Below are positions 21,101 through 27,560 of a stretch of 64,000 nt of DNA, piece by piece. The stretch spans positions 98,429 to 162,428 of the forward strand of contig WGMC01000014.1 of NCBI GenBank assembly GCA_016125265.1. Reading direction: 5' to 3'. Each line of letters starts with the position of its first letter. Position 1 is the first letter of the stretch. A program made the position numbers and the translations under genes. This DNA is from Planctomycetaceae bacterium. Its GTDB lineage: Bacteria > Planctomycetota > UBA1135 > GCA-002686595. Below the pieces are notes generated by a model. That model saw only the letters and a list, made by a program, of their open reading frames with translations. It searched no databases and was not told where the DNA came from.

Positions 21101-21340
21101 GTCGTGCGCCTCGTCAACGAAACCCGCAAGGCCGCGGGGCTCGCGGTTTCGGACCGCATCGAACTGCGTGTGATGGGCGGCGAGCGGGTGCTCGGCGCGC
21201 TCGGTGTGCACGGCAGTTACGTGGCGGGGGAAGTGCTGGCGGAGGCCGTGCGTTTCGGTCCGCCGGAACACGACATGCATCGCGCCGACGAGCAGTTGGA
21301 CGGCGAGCCGTTCACGATCGGACTGGCCGCCGTCTCCTGA
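18167..21340 (+). CDS. ileS: Isoleucyl-tRNA synthetase, eukaryote-like (IleS2) type
   Basis: A 1057-residue class I synthetase that charges tRNA-Ile. HIGH appears as HYGH at residues 63-66 (NGLPHYGHLL) and the second signature as KLSKR at 610-614, followed by LRNYP. The CP1 editing domain lies between, with the stretch LLVWTTTPWTLPSNLA. The length and the KLSKRLRNYP loop match the eukaryote-like IleS2 group rather than the IleS1 form (KMSKS followed by a GN pair). Members of that group are generally less sensitive to mupirocin. ATG 18167 gives the expected start. A hairpin follows the stop. Confidence 0.96.
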   Translation: MSQPQQRPYPDLPSEPALPALERRVLARWQAEGTFQASIDQRPKGRSEYVFYDGPPFANGLPHYGHLLTAYVKDVVPRYQTMRGHRVERRFGWDCHGLPAEMEAERELGVQGRAAIQNYGIGRFNDHCKTSVLKYTEVWKEQVTRLGRWVDFERDYKTMDLSYMESVLWAFKRLFDQGLVYEGFRVMPYSWAAETPVSNFETRMDNSYRSRTDPALTVRLELEPRPEDGLPLDLLVWTTTPWTLPSNLAAAVGEAIEYVVLEKDGRGSVLAASAVARYTKELEGAVERGRTMGSALVGRRYRPPFDYFLGRARCHVVLAADFVSTEDGTGVVHLAPGFGEDDQRVCEAHGIELVCPVDEKGRFTAEVADYAGQLVFDANKPIAAALKARGLVVRHEQIVHNYPHCWRTDQPLIYRAMSSWYVAVTQFRQRMVELNQEIHWVPEHVRDGQFGKWLEGARDWSISRNRFWGTPIPVWKSDDPKYPRVDVYGSLDELERDFGVRPKDLHRPHIDQLTRPNPDDPTGKSTMRRVEDVLDCWFESGSMPFAQVHYPFENKDWFESHFPADFIVEYVAQTRGWFYTLMVLGTALFDKPPFRNVICHGVVVAEDGQKLSKRLRNYPPPEEVFETHGSDSLRWYLMSSPILRGGDLAISKHGKEFAEVARLVQKPIWSAAYFFTLYANADGVRAKLVGDAEAPLDRYALAKTRQLVERMQSAFDGYDLPAACAEVRGFLDALNNWFIRRSRERFWAPLENGRVTGEKQAAYDVLYTALTTLCRAVAPLLPFLADELWNALRGEGSVHLAPWPDVSQLPHDPQLVGDMDRVRAVCSVALGLREARRLRVRLPLAQLTVAGPGASRLERHFDLVRDEVNVKSVVTSEKLEDLGTFELKLNQRVAGPRLGGRMKDVLAAARAGEWKRLEGGRIEVGGEVLEPSGEFQLVLAPRDAGQDLLVAALESNDTLVALDVALTPELELEGLARDVVRLVNETRKAAGLAVSDRIELRVMGGERVLGALGVHGSYVAGEVLAEAVRFGPPEHDMHRADEQLDGEPFTIGLAAVS

Positions 21341-21344
21341 AGTT

Positions 21345-21371
21345 CGCCGGAGCCCGCTCCAGGCTCCGGCG
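21345..21371. terminator. Hairpin between convergent ileS and FAS1 lipoprotein gene
   Basis: CGCCGGAGCC (21345-21354) pairs perfectly with GGCTCCGGCG (21362-21371) around a 7-base loop, 4 bases after the ileS stop. No long T-run follows on either strand. It is a plausible bidirectional terminator or 3'-end stabiliser in the 84-base gap between convergent genes. Confidence 0.55.
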
Positions 21372-21424
21372 CTTCCGCATGGCGAATCGGCTGCCCGCCT
21401 CGCGTCCGGCGGGGCCTTTCCGCG

Positions 21425-22768
21425 TCACTGCAGCGCGGCCAGTGCGCCCGCGGGCACGAGCACCGCGTCGATCGTGTGCACGATGCCATTGGCGGCCAAC
21501 GTGTTGGTGGCCGAAACATTGACGCCGTCGACCGTCACGCCGGTTTCGTCCGCCACCACGGGCAGTGTGCTGCCCTCCAAGGTGACGATGCCAGTGGGTT
21601 CGGCGGCCACGACGCCATTCGCCGTCAGCTCACCCGACGCGACGTGGTACTGCAACACTTGGATCAGCACCGCCTGGTTGACGGGGTCGAGCAACTGGTC
21701 CAGCACTCCCGCAGGCAGCGCGGCGAAGGCCGCGTCCGTCGGCGCGAACACCGTGAACGGGCCCGCGCCGGCATCGGCGAACGTCGCGGTCAATCCGGCC
21801 GCGTCCAGGGCGGCCACGAGTGTGTTGAACCCGGCGTCGGCAGCGACGGTGGCGATCGGCTCGGGCACCTCGAGCACCGCGTCGAGCACGTGCAACACAC
21901 CGTTGGTGCAAGGGATGTTGAGCGTGGACACGGTGTTGCCGTTGACCGTGATGCTGTTGCCATCCAGACCCACGAGGACGTTCTGTCCTTGCAGCGTCTC
22001 CACCAGTTCGGTCAAGAGCAGCGAACTCGCCACTTCGTCACCGGCGACCGCGTGGTAGGTCAGGATCTCGGCTAGGGCGGCTTGGTTCAGGGGATCGAGT
22101 AGGAAGTCCAACGTCGGCTGCCCGAGGGCCGCGAAAGCCTCATCCGTGGGCGCGAAGAGCGTGAACGGACCCGCGCCCGAGAGTGTCCCGTCGAGATTCG
22201 CGGCCGTCACGGCCGTCGATAGGGTGTCGAGTCCGCGGCTGGTCAGTGTGTCGAGCAGGGACTGCGGGGGCATCAGCACCCGGTCGATCACGTGCACGAC
22301 CCCGTTCGACACGAGGTTGTCGGAGTCGGTCACACGGCCCTCGTTGACGAGGAGCTCGTCGTCGAGCACGTCGACGAGCAGCTCCGGACCGCCCAGGCTG
22401 GTCGCCGACGTCAGCGCCAACGCGTCCTGCGACGTCACTTCGCCCGCCACCGCGTGGTAGAGGAGGATGTCGATCAGCGCTTGCTGGTTCTGCGGCAGAA
22501 GAAGGTCGTCGAGCACACCGGGCGGTAGAGCCGCGAACGCGGCGTCCGACGGCGCGAACAAGGTCACGTCGTTCGGGCCCGACAGTTCATCGTCGAGATC
22601 CGCGGCCTCGACGGCCAGAGCCAAGGTGTTGAGTCCGAGGTCCGCGAGTACGCTGTTGACCGTTGCGGGCGGAGCGCTGCTGTTGTCGTCGTCGTCGTCC
22701 GAGCACGACACGAGCAGAAGTGGCGCCGCCAGGGCGCCGAGCAAGAGCAGGCGGTATTGGGTGTCCAT
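21425..22768 (-). CDS. Lipoprotein with three fasciclin (FAS1) domains
   Basis: A 447-residue exported protein. The N-terminus has a signal sequence and lipobox LVSC, which makes Cys22 the probable lipidated residue, followed by a run of aspartates. Three FAS1 domains of about 130-140 residues follow, each with the conserved H1 box (TLFAPSDAAFAALP, TLFAPTDEAFAALG, TVFAPTDAAFAALP), the YH motif (LLYHAVAG, LTYHAVAG, LQYHVASG) and an ending such as NGVVHVIDRVLMPP. FAS1 domains mediate adhesion, so a cell-surface matrix role is likely. The Asp-rich stretch right after the lipid anchor may affect sorting. ATG 22768 is chosen because it gives a compact signal peptide. Confidence 0.92.
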   Translation of the reverse strand: MDTQYRLLLLGALAAPLLLVSCSDDDDDNSSAPPATVNSVLADLGLNTLALAVEAADLDDELSGPNDVTLFAPSDAAFAALPPGVLDDLLLPQNQQALIDILLYHAVAGEVTSQDALALTSATSLGGPELLVDVLDDELLVNEGRVTDSDNLVSNGVVHVIDRVLMPPQSLLDTLTSRGLDTLSTAVTAANLDGTLSGAGPFTLFAPTDEAFAALGQPTLDFLLDPLNQAALAEILTYHAVAGDEVASSLLLTELVETLQGQNVLVGLDGNSITVNGNTVSTLNIPCTNGVLHVLDAVLEVPEPIATVAADAGFNTLVAALDAAGLTATFADAGAGPFTVFAPTDAAFAALPAGVLDQLLDPVNQAVLIQVLQYHVASGELTANGVVAAEPTGIVTLEGSTLPVVADETGVTVDGVNVSATNTLAANGIVHTIDAVLVPAGALAALQ

Positions 22769-22953
22769 GGCAATGTCGATCGTTGCGGTGGGACGAACCC
22801 GCGTGCGGGCCCGTGCATAAGGCAACCCACGGCCCCATTGGCCGTCGGCACTGCCCCCTAGGCGAGACGTTCGCGCAACGGACATCCGCAGATGCGATTT
22901 TTTGCGTTCTCTTTCCTGCGATTTTCCCGGCGCCAGTGGGTACCCTCGCGGGC

Positions 22954-23838
22954 GTGCATCTCCTGCACTGCGACCCGTTTCCGGTGCCCTTGCCCGAGGG
23001 TCATCCGTTTCCGATGGCCAAATACGCGGCCCTGCGTCGCGAACTGGAGGCGCTGGGGTGCGCGGGCCGACTCGCGGCCGCGGAAGAAGCTCCAATCGCG
23101 GCCCTCGAGGCCGTGCACGATCCCGATTACGTCGCGGCGTTCGTCGGCGGCACGCTGGACCGCGCGGCCGAACGTCGGCTTGGGTTCCCGTGGTCGAAAG
23201 AACTCGTGGCGCGCTGCCGGGCCAGCACGGGTGCAACCCTCGCCGCCGCGGGGCTCGCGCTCGAACACGGCACGGCCGGTGTGCTCGCCGGTGGCACGCA
23301 CCACGCGCACCGCGGTTTCGGCGCGGGGTACTGCGCGTTCAACGACATCGCGGTGGCGGCCGCGTGGTTGCTCGAACGGCGCGCTGCGGAGCGCATTCTG
23401 GTGGTCGACGTCGACGTGCACCAGGGGGACGGCACCGCGGCGATCTTCGCCGACGAACCGCGTGTGTTCACACTTTCGCTGCACGGTGCACGGAACTTTC
23501 CGGCCCGCAAGGCCGTCGGAGACCTCGACGTCGAGCTGAGCGACGGCACCGAGGACGCGGCGTACCTCGCCGCATTGCAGCCCGCGCTGGAAGAGGCCTT
23601 CGCGCGCGCGCGGCCCGACTTCGTGTTCGTGCAGGGCGGCGTCGATCCGCTCCACAGCGACCACCTCGGCCGTCTGAGTGTGAGCCACGACGGCCTCGAG
23701 GCGCGCGATGCCGCGGTGCTCCGCGCAGCGCGCGGGCTGCCGCTCGTTTGGACACTCGGCGGCGGGTACTCGCGACCGATCGACGGAACCCTCGCGGCGC
23801 ACGTCGCGAGTTTTCGAGCCCTCGCGAAGCGGCCCTAA
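22954..23838 (+). CDS. Histone deacetylase-fold hydrolase (AcuC/HDAC superfamily)
   Basis: A 294-residue arginase/deacetylase-fold enzyme. The His-His dyad is His116/His117 in GGTHHAHRGF, zinc ligands are Asp154 and His156 in VVDVDVHQGDGTA, and a third is probably Asp231 in QGGVDPLHSD. The C-terminal LGGGYS loop is present. Bacterial members remove acyl groups from lysines, polyamines or small molecules; the substrate cannot be assigned. GTG 22954 is chosen because the family strand VHLLHCDPF begins there; GTG 22936 is an alternative. It is divergent from the FAS1 lipoprotein gene, and its stop overlaps that of the convergent Nudix gene. Confidence 0.88.
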   Translation: MHLLHCDPFPVPLPEGHPFPMAKYAALRRELEALGCAGRLAAAEEAPIAALEAVHDPDYVAAFVGGTLDRAAERRLGFPWSKELVARCRASTGATLAAAGLALEHGTAGVLAGGTHHAHRGFGAGYCAFNDIAVAAAWLLERRAAERILVVDVDVHQGDGTAAIFADEPRVFTLSLHGARNFPARKAVGDLDVELSDGTEDAAYLAALQPALEEAFARARPDFVFVQGGVDPLHSDHLGRLSVSHDGLEARDAAVLRAARGLPLVWTLGGGYSRPIDGTLAAHVASFRALAKRP

Positions 23839-24455
23839 CGCCGTTGGCGGGGCCGCGTGGGCGCCACCACGTCGAGCAGCTCGCCGAGGATGTGGTGCGT
23901 CAGGCCCCACACGACGACGTTGTCGTGGCTCCAGGCCGGCAGCAGGAGCGTGCGTTCGCCGTCCTGGTGCCGCCAGGTCGCGCCGCGCTCGCCGCGCGCC
24001 ACGGGGCCGAGCGGCAGCCAAAAGTGCTGTTCCGCCTCAGCGCTGACGAGCGGTGTCACGGGGCGCTCCGCAAGCCACACGAAGGGCTCGATCCAAAGGG
24101 GCAGCGGCCCGCCCCGGGCGCGCGCTTGCACACCGCCGAGACGCCCGAGCGGCCGACCCACGTCGTCCGGGTCGAACCCGAGTTCCTCGCGGGTCTCGCG
24201 CCGGGCGGTGTGCACGGGGTCCAGGTCCTCGGGTTCCCTTCGGCCGCCCGGCAGGCACACCTGCCCGGACCAGCGGTCGCCAGCCCGCACCGGCCGCACC
24301 ATCAGCAGCAGGTCCAGACCGTCCCCCTCGGCGCGCAGGAGCGCCGCGACCGCGGCGCGGGCGAACTCCTGCCCGTCGGGGCCGCGCGGCGGTTCGGCGG
24401 CAGGTCGGTGGGCCAGGAGCCGCGCCGCGAAGTCCGGTTCCAGGGGAGGCTGCAA
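23835..24455 (-). CDS. Nudix hydrolase (CoA pyrophosphatase-like)
   Basis: A 206-residue Nudix protein. The Nudix box lies at about residues 70-94, with GG at 70-71 and the REtrEELGF core at 86-94; the first acidic position is Asp77 rather than Glu. Upstream is RWSGQVCLPGG, the pattern SGQVxxPGG seen in NudL-type CoA pyrophosphatases. The C-terminal VWGLTHHILGELLDVV also fits that group. It likely hydrolyses CoA or a related diphosphate in the cytoplasm. It converges with the deacetylase gene, with overlapping stop codons. Confidence 0.85.
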   Translation of the reverse strand: MQPPLEPDFAARLLAHRPAAEPPRGPDGQEFARAAVAALLRAEGDGLDLLLMVRPVRAGDRWSGQVCLPGGRREPEDLDPVHTARRETREELGFDPDDVGRPLGRLGGVQARARGGPLPLWIEPFVWLAERPVTPLVSAEAEQHFWLPLGPVARGERGATWRHQDGERTLLLPAWSHDNVVVWGLTHHILGELLDVVAPTRPRQRR

Positions 24456-24631
24456 GGTCGGTCGCGGGGGCTGGTCGAGCGCGGCGCTGCGTTTTGCATC
24501 GCTGGCGGCGCGCCGCTGCGCGGCAGTTTACTCGCCGTCGCATTTCTCGGGATGCGGCCCGGCGATGTGCGTTCGAGCCGACAATCGGCGCGCGTTTTGT
24601 GCGGGCATGGGGGTAGGCTCCTCGCCTCACC

Positions 24632-25171
24632 ATGGCCGCCACCCGCACTGCCGCCGCGCTCCTGTGTTTTCTGGGCTGTCTCCTCGCGATGGCGGCGATC
24701 GGGGCCCTGTCGCTCGCGGCCAAGAGCCCGCTCCTCTTCCCCGCGATCGGCGCCAGCGCGTTCCTGGTGTTCTACGCGCCCCGCTCGCCGCTCTCGTCGC
24801 CGCGCAACGCGTTCTTGGGCCACGCGATCGGCGCCGCCGTGGGCACGGCGACGGCGGCCCTGTTCCACGTCGCCGTGCACGAGCCTTGGCTCGCGACGGG
24901 GGAGCCCTGGCGCGCCGCCGCGTCGGCGACCTTGGCCCTCGCGATCTCGGCCTCGGCGATGGCGCGTTTTGACCTGCCCCACCCGCCGGCGGGCGCCACC
25001 ACGTTGATCGTGGCAACGGGCCTGATGGGCGGTGCCCGGGAGGTCGCGGCGATCCTCGCCGCGGTGGTGGCGCTGACCCTGGTGGGCAAACTCGTGCACC
25101 GGATCAGCGGTGAGCCCTTCCCCTGGTGGGCGCCCGGGGCCGTCCCCGCGAGCCCCCGGCCGGGCCGGTAG
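24632..25171 (+). CDS. HPP-family integral membrane protein
   Basis: A 179-residue protein with four hydrophobic segments (about 5-30, 38-50, 60-85 and 130-155). The family signature is visible as HPPAGATTLI near residues 115-124, together with FPAIGASAFLVFYAP and SSPRNAFLGHAIGA, both typical of HPP proteins. Some members in cyanobacteria and plastids take part in nitrite transport; most are uncharacterised. It stands alone, 176 bases from the divergent Nudix gene, with no nitrogen gene nearby. Confidence 0.88.
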   Translation: MAATRTAAALLCFLGCLLAMAAIGALSLAAKSPLLFPAIGASAFLVFYAPRSPLSSPRNAFLGHAIGAAVGTATAALFHVAVHEPWLATGEPWRAAASATLALAISASAMARFDLPHPPAGATTLIVATGLMGGAREVAAILAAVVALTLVGKLVHRISGEPFPWWAPGAVPASPRPGR

Positions 25172-25389
25172 GAAAGAGTTTCCGGCCCTCCGCCCCACGC
25201 GGTGCTCCGCGAACTTTCCGCCGCGCCGACCTCCCCCGCGTCAGTGGGGTAGTTTTGGTTGGAGGTCGATCGCGCCCGGGGGGGCGCCGACGAGCCTCCT
25301 CGAAACCGAAGTGGGTTCCGTGTTGCTGCGCGTCAGGACCGCGCGGCAAACCAACAGCGCGCGGGGGAAGCGCGCGGGGTGTTCCGCTC

Positions 25390-26397
25390 ATGTCGATCCG
25401 CCGTTGTGTCGTGGGGGCTCTCGTCGCCAGCCTTTCGATCTCCACCGCTGAGGCCCAGTCCAACGTGCGCCCCGTGGCGCGTGTCGCTGCGCCGCTCACC
25501 TTGGGAGCGTCCGCCAACCTTTCGCGGAGCGCCGCCGATCCCCTGGCGAACTACGCGCGCCTCGACAACGAGGCCTTGGCCCCCCTGGAGCGCGACGTCG
25601 TCGACGTCGAACTGTTCGGCCGCTTCCAGCCCAACGCCGAGATCGATGGCGGCGGCGAACTCGCCACGCAACGCGGCGGTTGGTCGGCCGGTCTGGCGCG
25701 CGAGCTCGACGGCCGCCGCATCGTGGCGGTTGCGCTCGAGAGCGAAGCGACGTTCTTCGACTTCGGCGGCGCGGGGCAACTGGTGCCCGGCAGCAACGAC
25801 CCCTTCAACGACCTCTACCGCACGTCCCTCGGCTCCACGCTCTACGCGCCGTTCAGCGACAAGAGCTCGCTGTTCGTCGGCGGCGAGTTCACCCTGGCCG
25901 GCGAGGACACCTCGGACCTCGGCGCCAGCCTGATCGTCGCCGCGGCCAGCGGCGTGCGCTACCAGGCGAGCCGCGATCTCGACCTGACGCTCGGCATCAG
26001 CGCCTCCCAGCGCCTCGAGGACGACGCGTGGGTGATTCCGTTCCTCGGCATCGACTGGCGCCTCGCCGACGCCTGGCGACTGGTCGCGGAGGGCGAACGT
26101 GTGCGTCTCGCCTGGGAGCCGAGCCACAAGGTCGAACTCTCCGTGCACGCCGCCTACGAGCAGCGCCAGTACCGCCTCAACGACTCGAACCCGCTGCCGC
26201 GCGGTGTGTTCCGCGACGAGCAGATCGACCTCGGAGCGGCGATCGCGTGGCGCCCCTCGGACGGCGTCGAACTGCGGGTCGGCGCAGGGTATACGCCCTG
26301 GCGCGAACTCACCTTCCTCGATGCCGCGGGCAACGGCACCGAACGCGAAGTGGCGAACTCGCCGTACGGCGAAGTCGCACTGCGCCTCAGCTTCTGA
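25390..26397 (+). CDS. Putative outer-membrane beta-barrel protein
   Basis: A 335-residue exported protein. The signal peptide (about 1-22) ends at AEAQ. The rest is rich in alternating polar/hydrophobic strands, for example SLGSTLYAPFSDKSSLFVGG and EFTLAGEDTSDLGASLIVAA, and ends in VALRLSF with a terminal phenylalanine, the usual C-terminal signal for outer-membrane barrel insertion. I do not recognise a specific family with certainty; it resembles DUF6268-type planctomycete proteins. The last part of the gene is partly duplicated directly downstream. ATG 25390 places the signal peptide at the start. Confidence 0.65.
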   Translation: MSIRRCVVGALVASLSISTAEAQSNVRPVARVAAPLTLGASANLSRSAADPLANYARLDNEALAPLERDVVDVELFGRFQPNAEIDGGGELATQRGGWSAGLARELDGRRIVAVALESEATFFDFGGAGQLVPGSNDPFNDLYRTSLGSTLYAPFSDKSSLFVGGEFTLAGEDTSDLGASLIVAAASGVRYQASRDLDLTLGISASQRLEDDAWVIPFLGIDWRLADAWRLVAEGERVRLAWEPSHKVELSVHAAYEQRQYRLNDSNPLPRGVFRDEQIDLGAAIAWRPSDGVELRVGAGYTPWRELTFLDAAGNGTEREVANSPYGEVALRLSF

Positions 26398-26521
26398 CCG
26401 AAGCGGGTATCGGCCACATGGGCGCGAGCTCACCTTCTTGGATGCTGCTGGCAACGGCACCGAACGCGAAATGGCGAACTCGCCGTACGGCGAAGTCGCA
26501 CTGCGCCTCAGCTTCTGACCG
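26284..26521 (+). repeat. Partial tandem duplication of the 3' end of the barrel gene
   Basis: The last ~115 bases of the barrel gene (26284-26400) recur immediately downstream (26403-26521). The distal 71 bases (26330-26400 versus 26451-26521) differ at a single position, while the proximal part has several substitutions and small indels. The second copy has no start of its own and looks like a leftover of a tandem paralogue or an unequal recombination event. Its end supplies the stop codon and last residues of the convergent sugar transferase gene. Confidence 0.9.
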
Positions 26522-27347
26522 CGGCGGGCGAGCTGCCCTCGTCGCGCGCGCGCTGCGCGTCCTCGCGCCAGCGCCAACCGCGCAGCCCCAGCATGTCCCG
26601 CGCGGTCATGCACAGGATGGCGCAATCCTTGGCGAGGGAGAGATCACCCGCGTATTCGAGGCCTAGCTCCAACTTGCGCTCGTAGGCAGCCACGTCGCGG
26701 CCCGTGTACCCCTGGCGCACCTGGGCCCACCCGGTGATGCCGGGCAGCACACAGAGACGCGCTCCAAAACCGGGGATCTCCGCCTCGGCCCAGCGTTCGA
26801 TGTCGGCCATTTCCGGCCGCGGTCCGATGAGCGCCATGTCGCCCCGCAGCACGTTGAAGAGCTGCGGCAACTCGTCCAAGTGGCTGTTGCGCAGGAACCG
26901 TCCCAGGGCAGTCACACGGGCCCGATCGCCGCCCTCGCTCCAGCTCGCGAAGGCGCCGGCGGGAGCATCGCGCATGGTGCGGAACTTGTAGAGCGTGAAG
27001 GTGCGGCCGCAGCGGCCCACACGTTCCTGGGCGAAGAGCACACGTCGGAACGAGCGGAATGCGATGGCGTTGGCCACCGCGACCGGCAGCGCGAGCAGGG
27101 CCGCGAGGGGCAGCCCCAGGGCCAGGATCAGGCCTTCGAGCAGGGGTTTGCCAAAGCGCGCGTACGCGCCGCTCGGTTCGAGGGCGGCCCAATCGGGGGC
27201 GCCCGCGGGCTCGAGCGCGGCGGGGCCCGCCGCCGAACTCCGGCGTCCGCGCACCGGCGCGGTGGCCTTGGCAGCGGGCTCCGCCGCGGGTTTCGCGGCG
27301 GGCACGGCGGCGGCGTGGTGCAGCTCGAGGGGCGCGTCCGTGTGCAT
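26508..27347 (-). CDS. Priming sugar-phosphate transferase (bacterial sugar transferase, PF02397)
   Basis: A 279-residue phosphoglycosyl transferase of the WcaJ/PglC catalytic type. An Ala/Pro-rich N-terminal region (1-65) precedes one membrane segment (about 68-95). The catalytic domain shows LYKFRTMR, HLDELPQLFNVLRG and ALIGPRPE, then GITGWAQVRQGY. It would move a sugar 1-phosphate from a nucleotide sugar to undecaprenyl phosphate and so start the repeat unit of the neighbouring polysaccharide locus. It is divergent from the carbamoyltransferase gene with 213 bases between. Its last codons lie in a duplicated fragment of the convergent barrel gene, so the C-terminal tail may be recently acquired. 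Confidence 0.9.
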   Translation of the reverse strand: MHTDAPLELHHAAAVPAAKPAAEPAAKATAPVRGRRSSAAGPAALEPAGAPDWAALEPSGAYARFGKPLLEGLILALGLPLAALLALPVAVANAIAFRSFRRVLFAQERVGRCGRTFTLYKFRTMRDAPAGAFASWSEGGDRARVTALGRFLRNSHLDELPQLFNVLRGDMALIGPRPEMADIERWAEAEIPGFGARLCVLPGITGWAQVRQGYTGRDVAAYERKLELGLEYAGDLSLAKDCAILCMTARDMLGLRGWRWREDAQRARDEGSSPAAVRS

Positions 27348-27550
27348 GGCTGGGGTACTCCCGGGGGGGCGGGAAAACTCGACATCGGCACCCGCGGGTG
27401 GGCTCCCTTAGCGACCTTGGGTTCCTTCGCCGCGGATGGGGCCGGGTCCCACGTGCGGGAGGTCCAGGCGGGAGTGCGCGGCGCGCCCTGGGGCCCGGCC
27501 AGGGGCGCGACCGAAACGCGAGGGGGAGATGGCCCAACCGGGGCCCCCAA

Positions 27551-27559
27551 GGGAAGGAG
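27551..27559 (+). promoter_or_regulatory. Shine-Dalgarno-like sequence with very short spacing
   Basis: GGGAAGGAG ends one base before the carbamoyltransferase ATG at 27561. The match to anti-Shine-Dalgarno is strong but the spacing is far below the usual 5-9 bases, so its use is uncertain. No other in-frame start fits the family N-terminus as well. Confidence 0.4.
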
Positions 27560-27560
27560 C

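Noticed and set aside
26099..26518. Plus-strand frame reading through both copies of the barrel-gene duplication
   Set aside because: It is out of frame with the barrel gene in the first copy and its start lies inside that gene. Only the repeated DNA makes it look structured.
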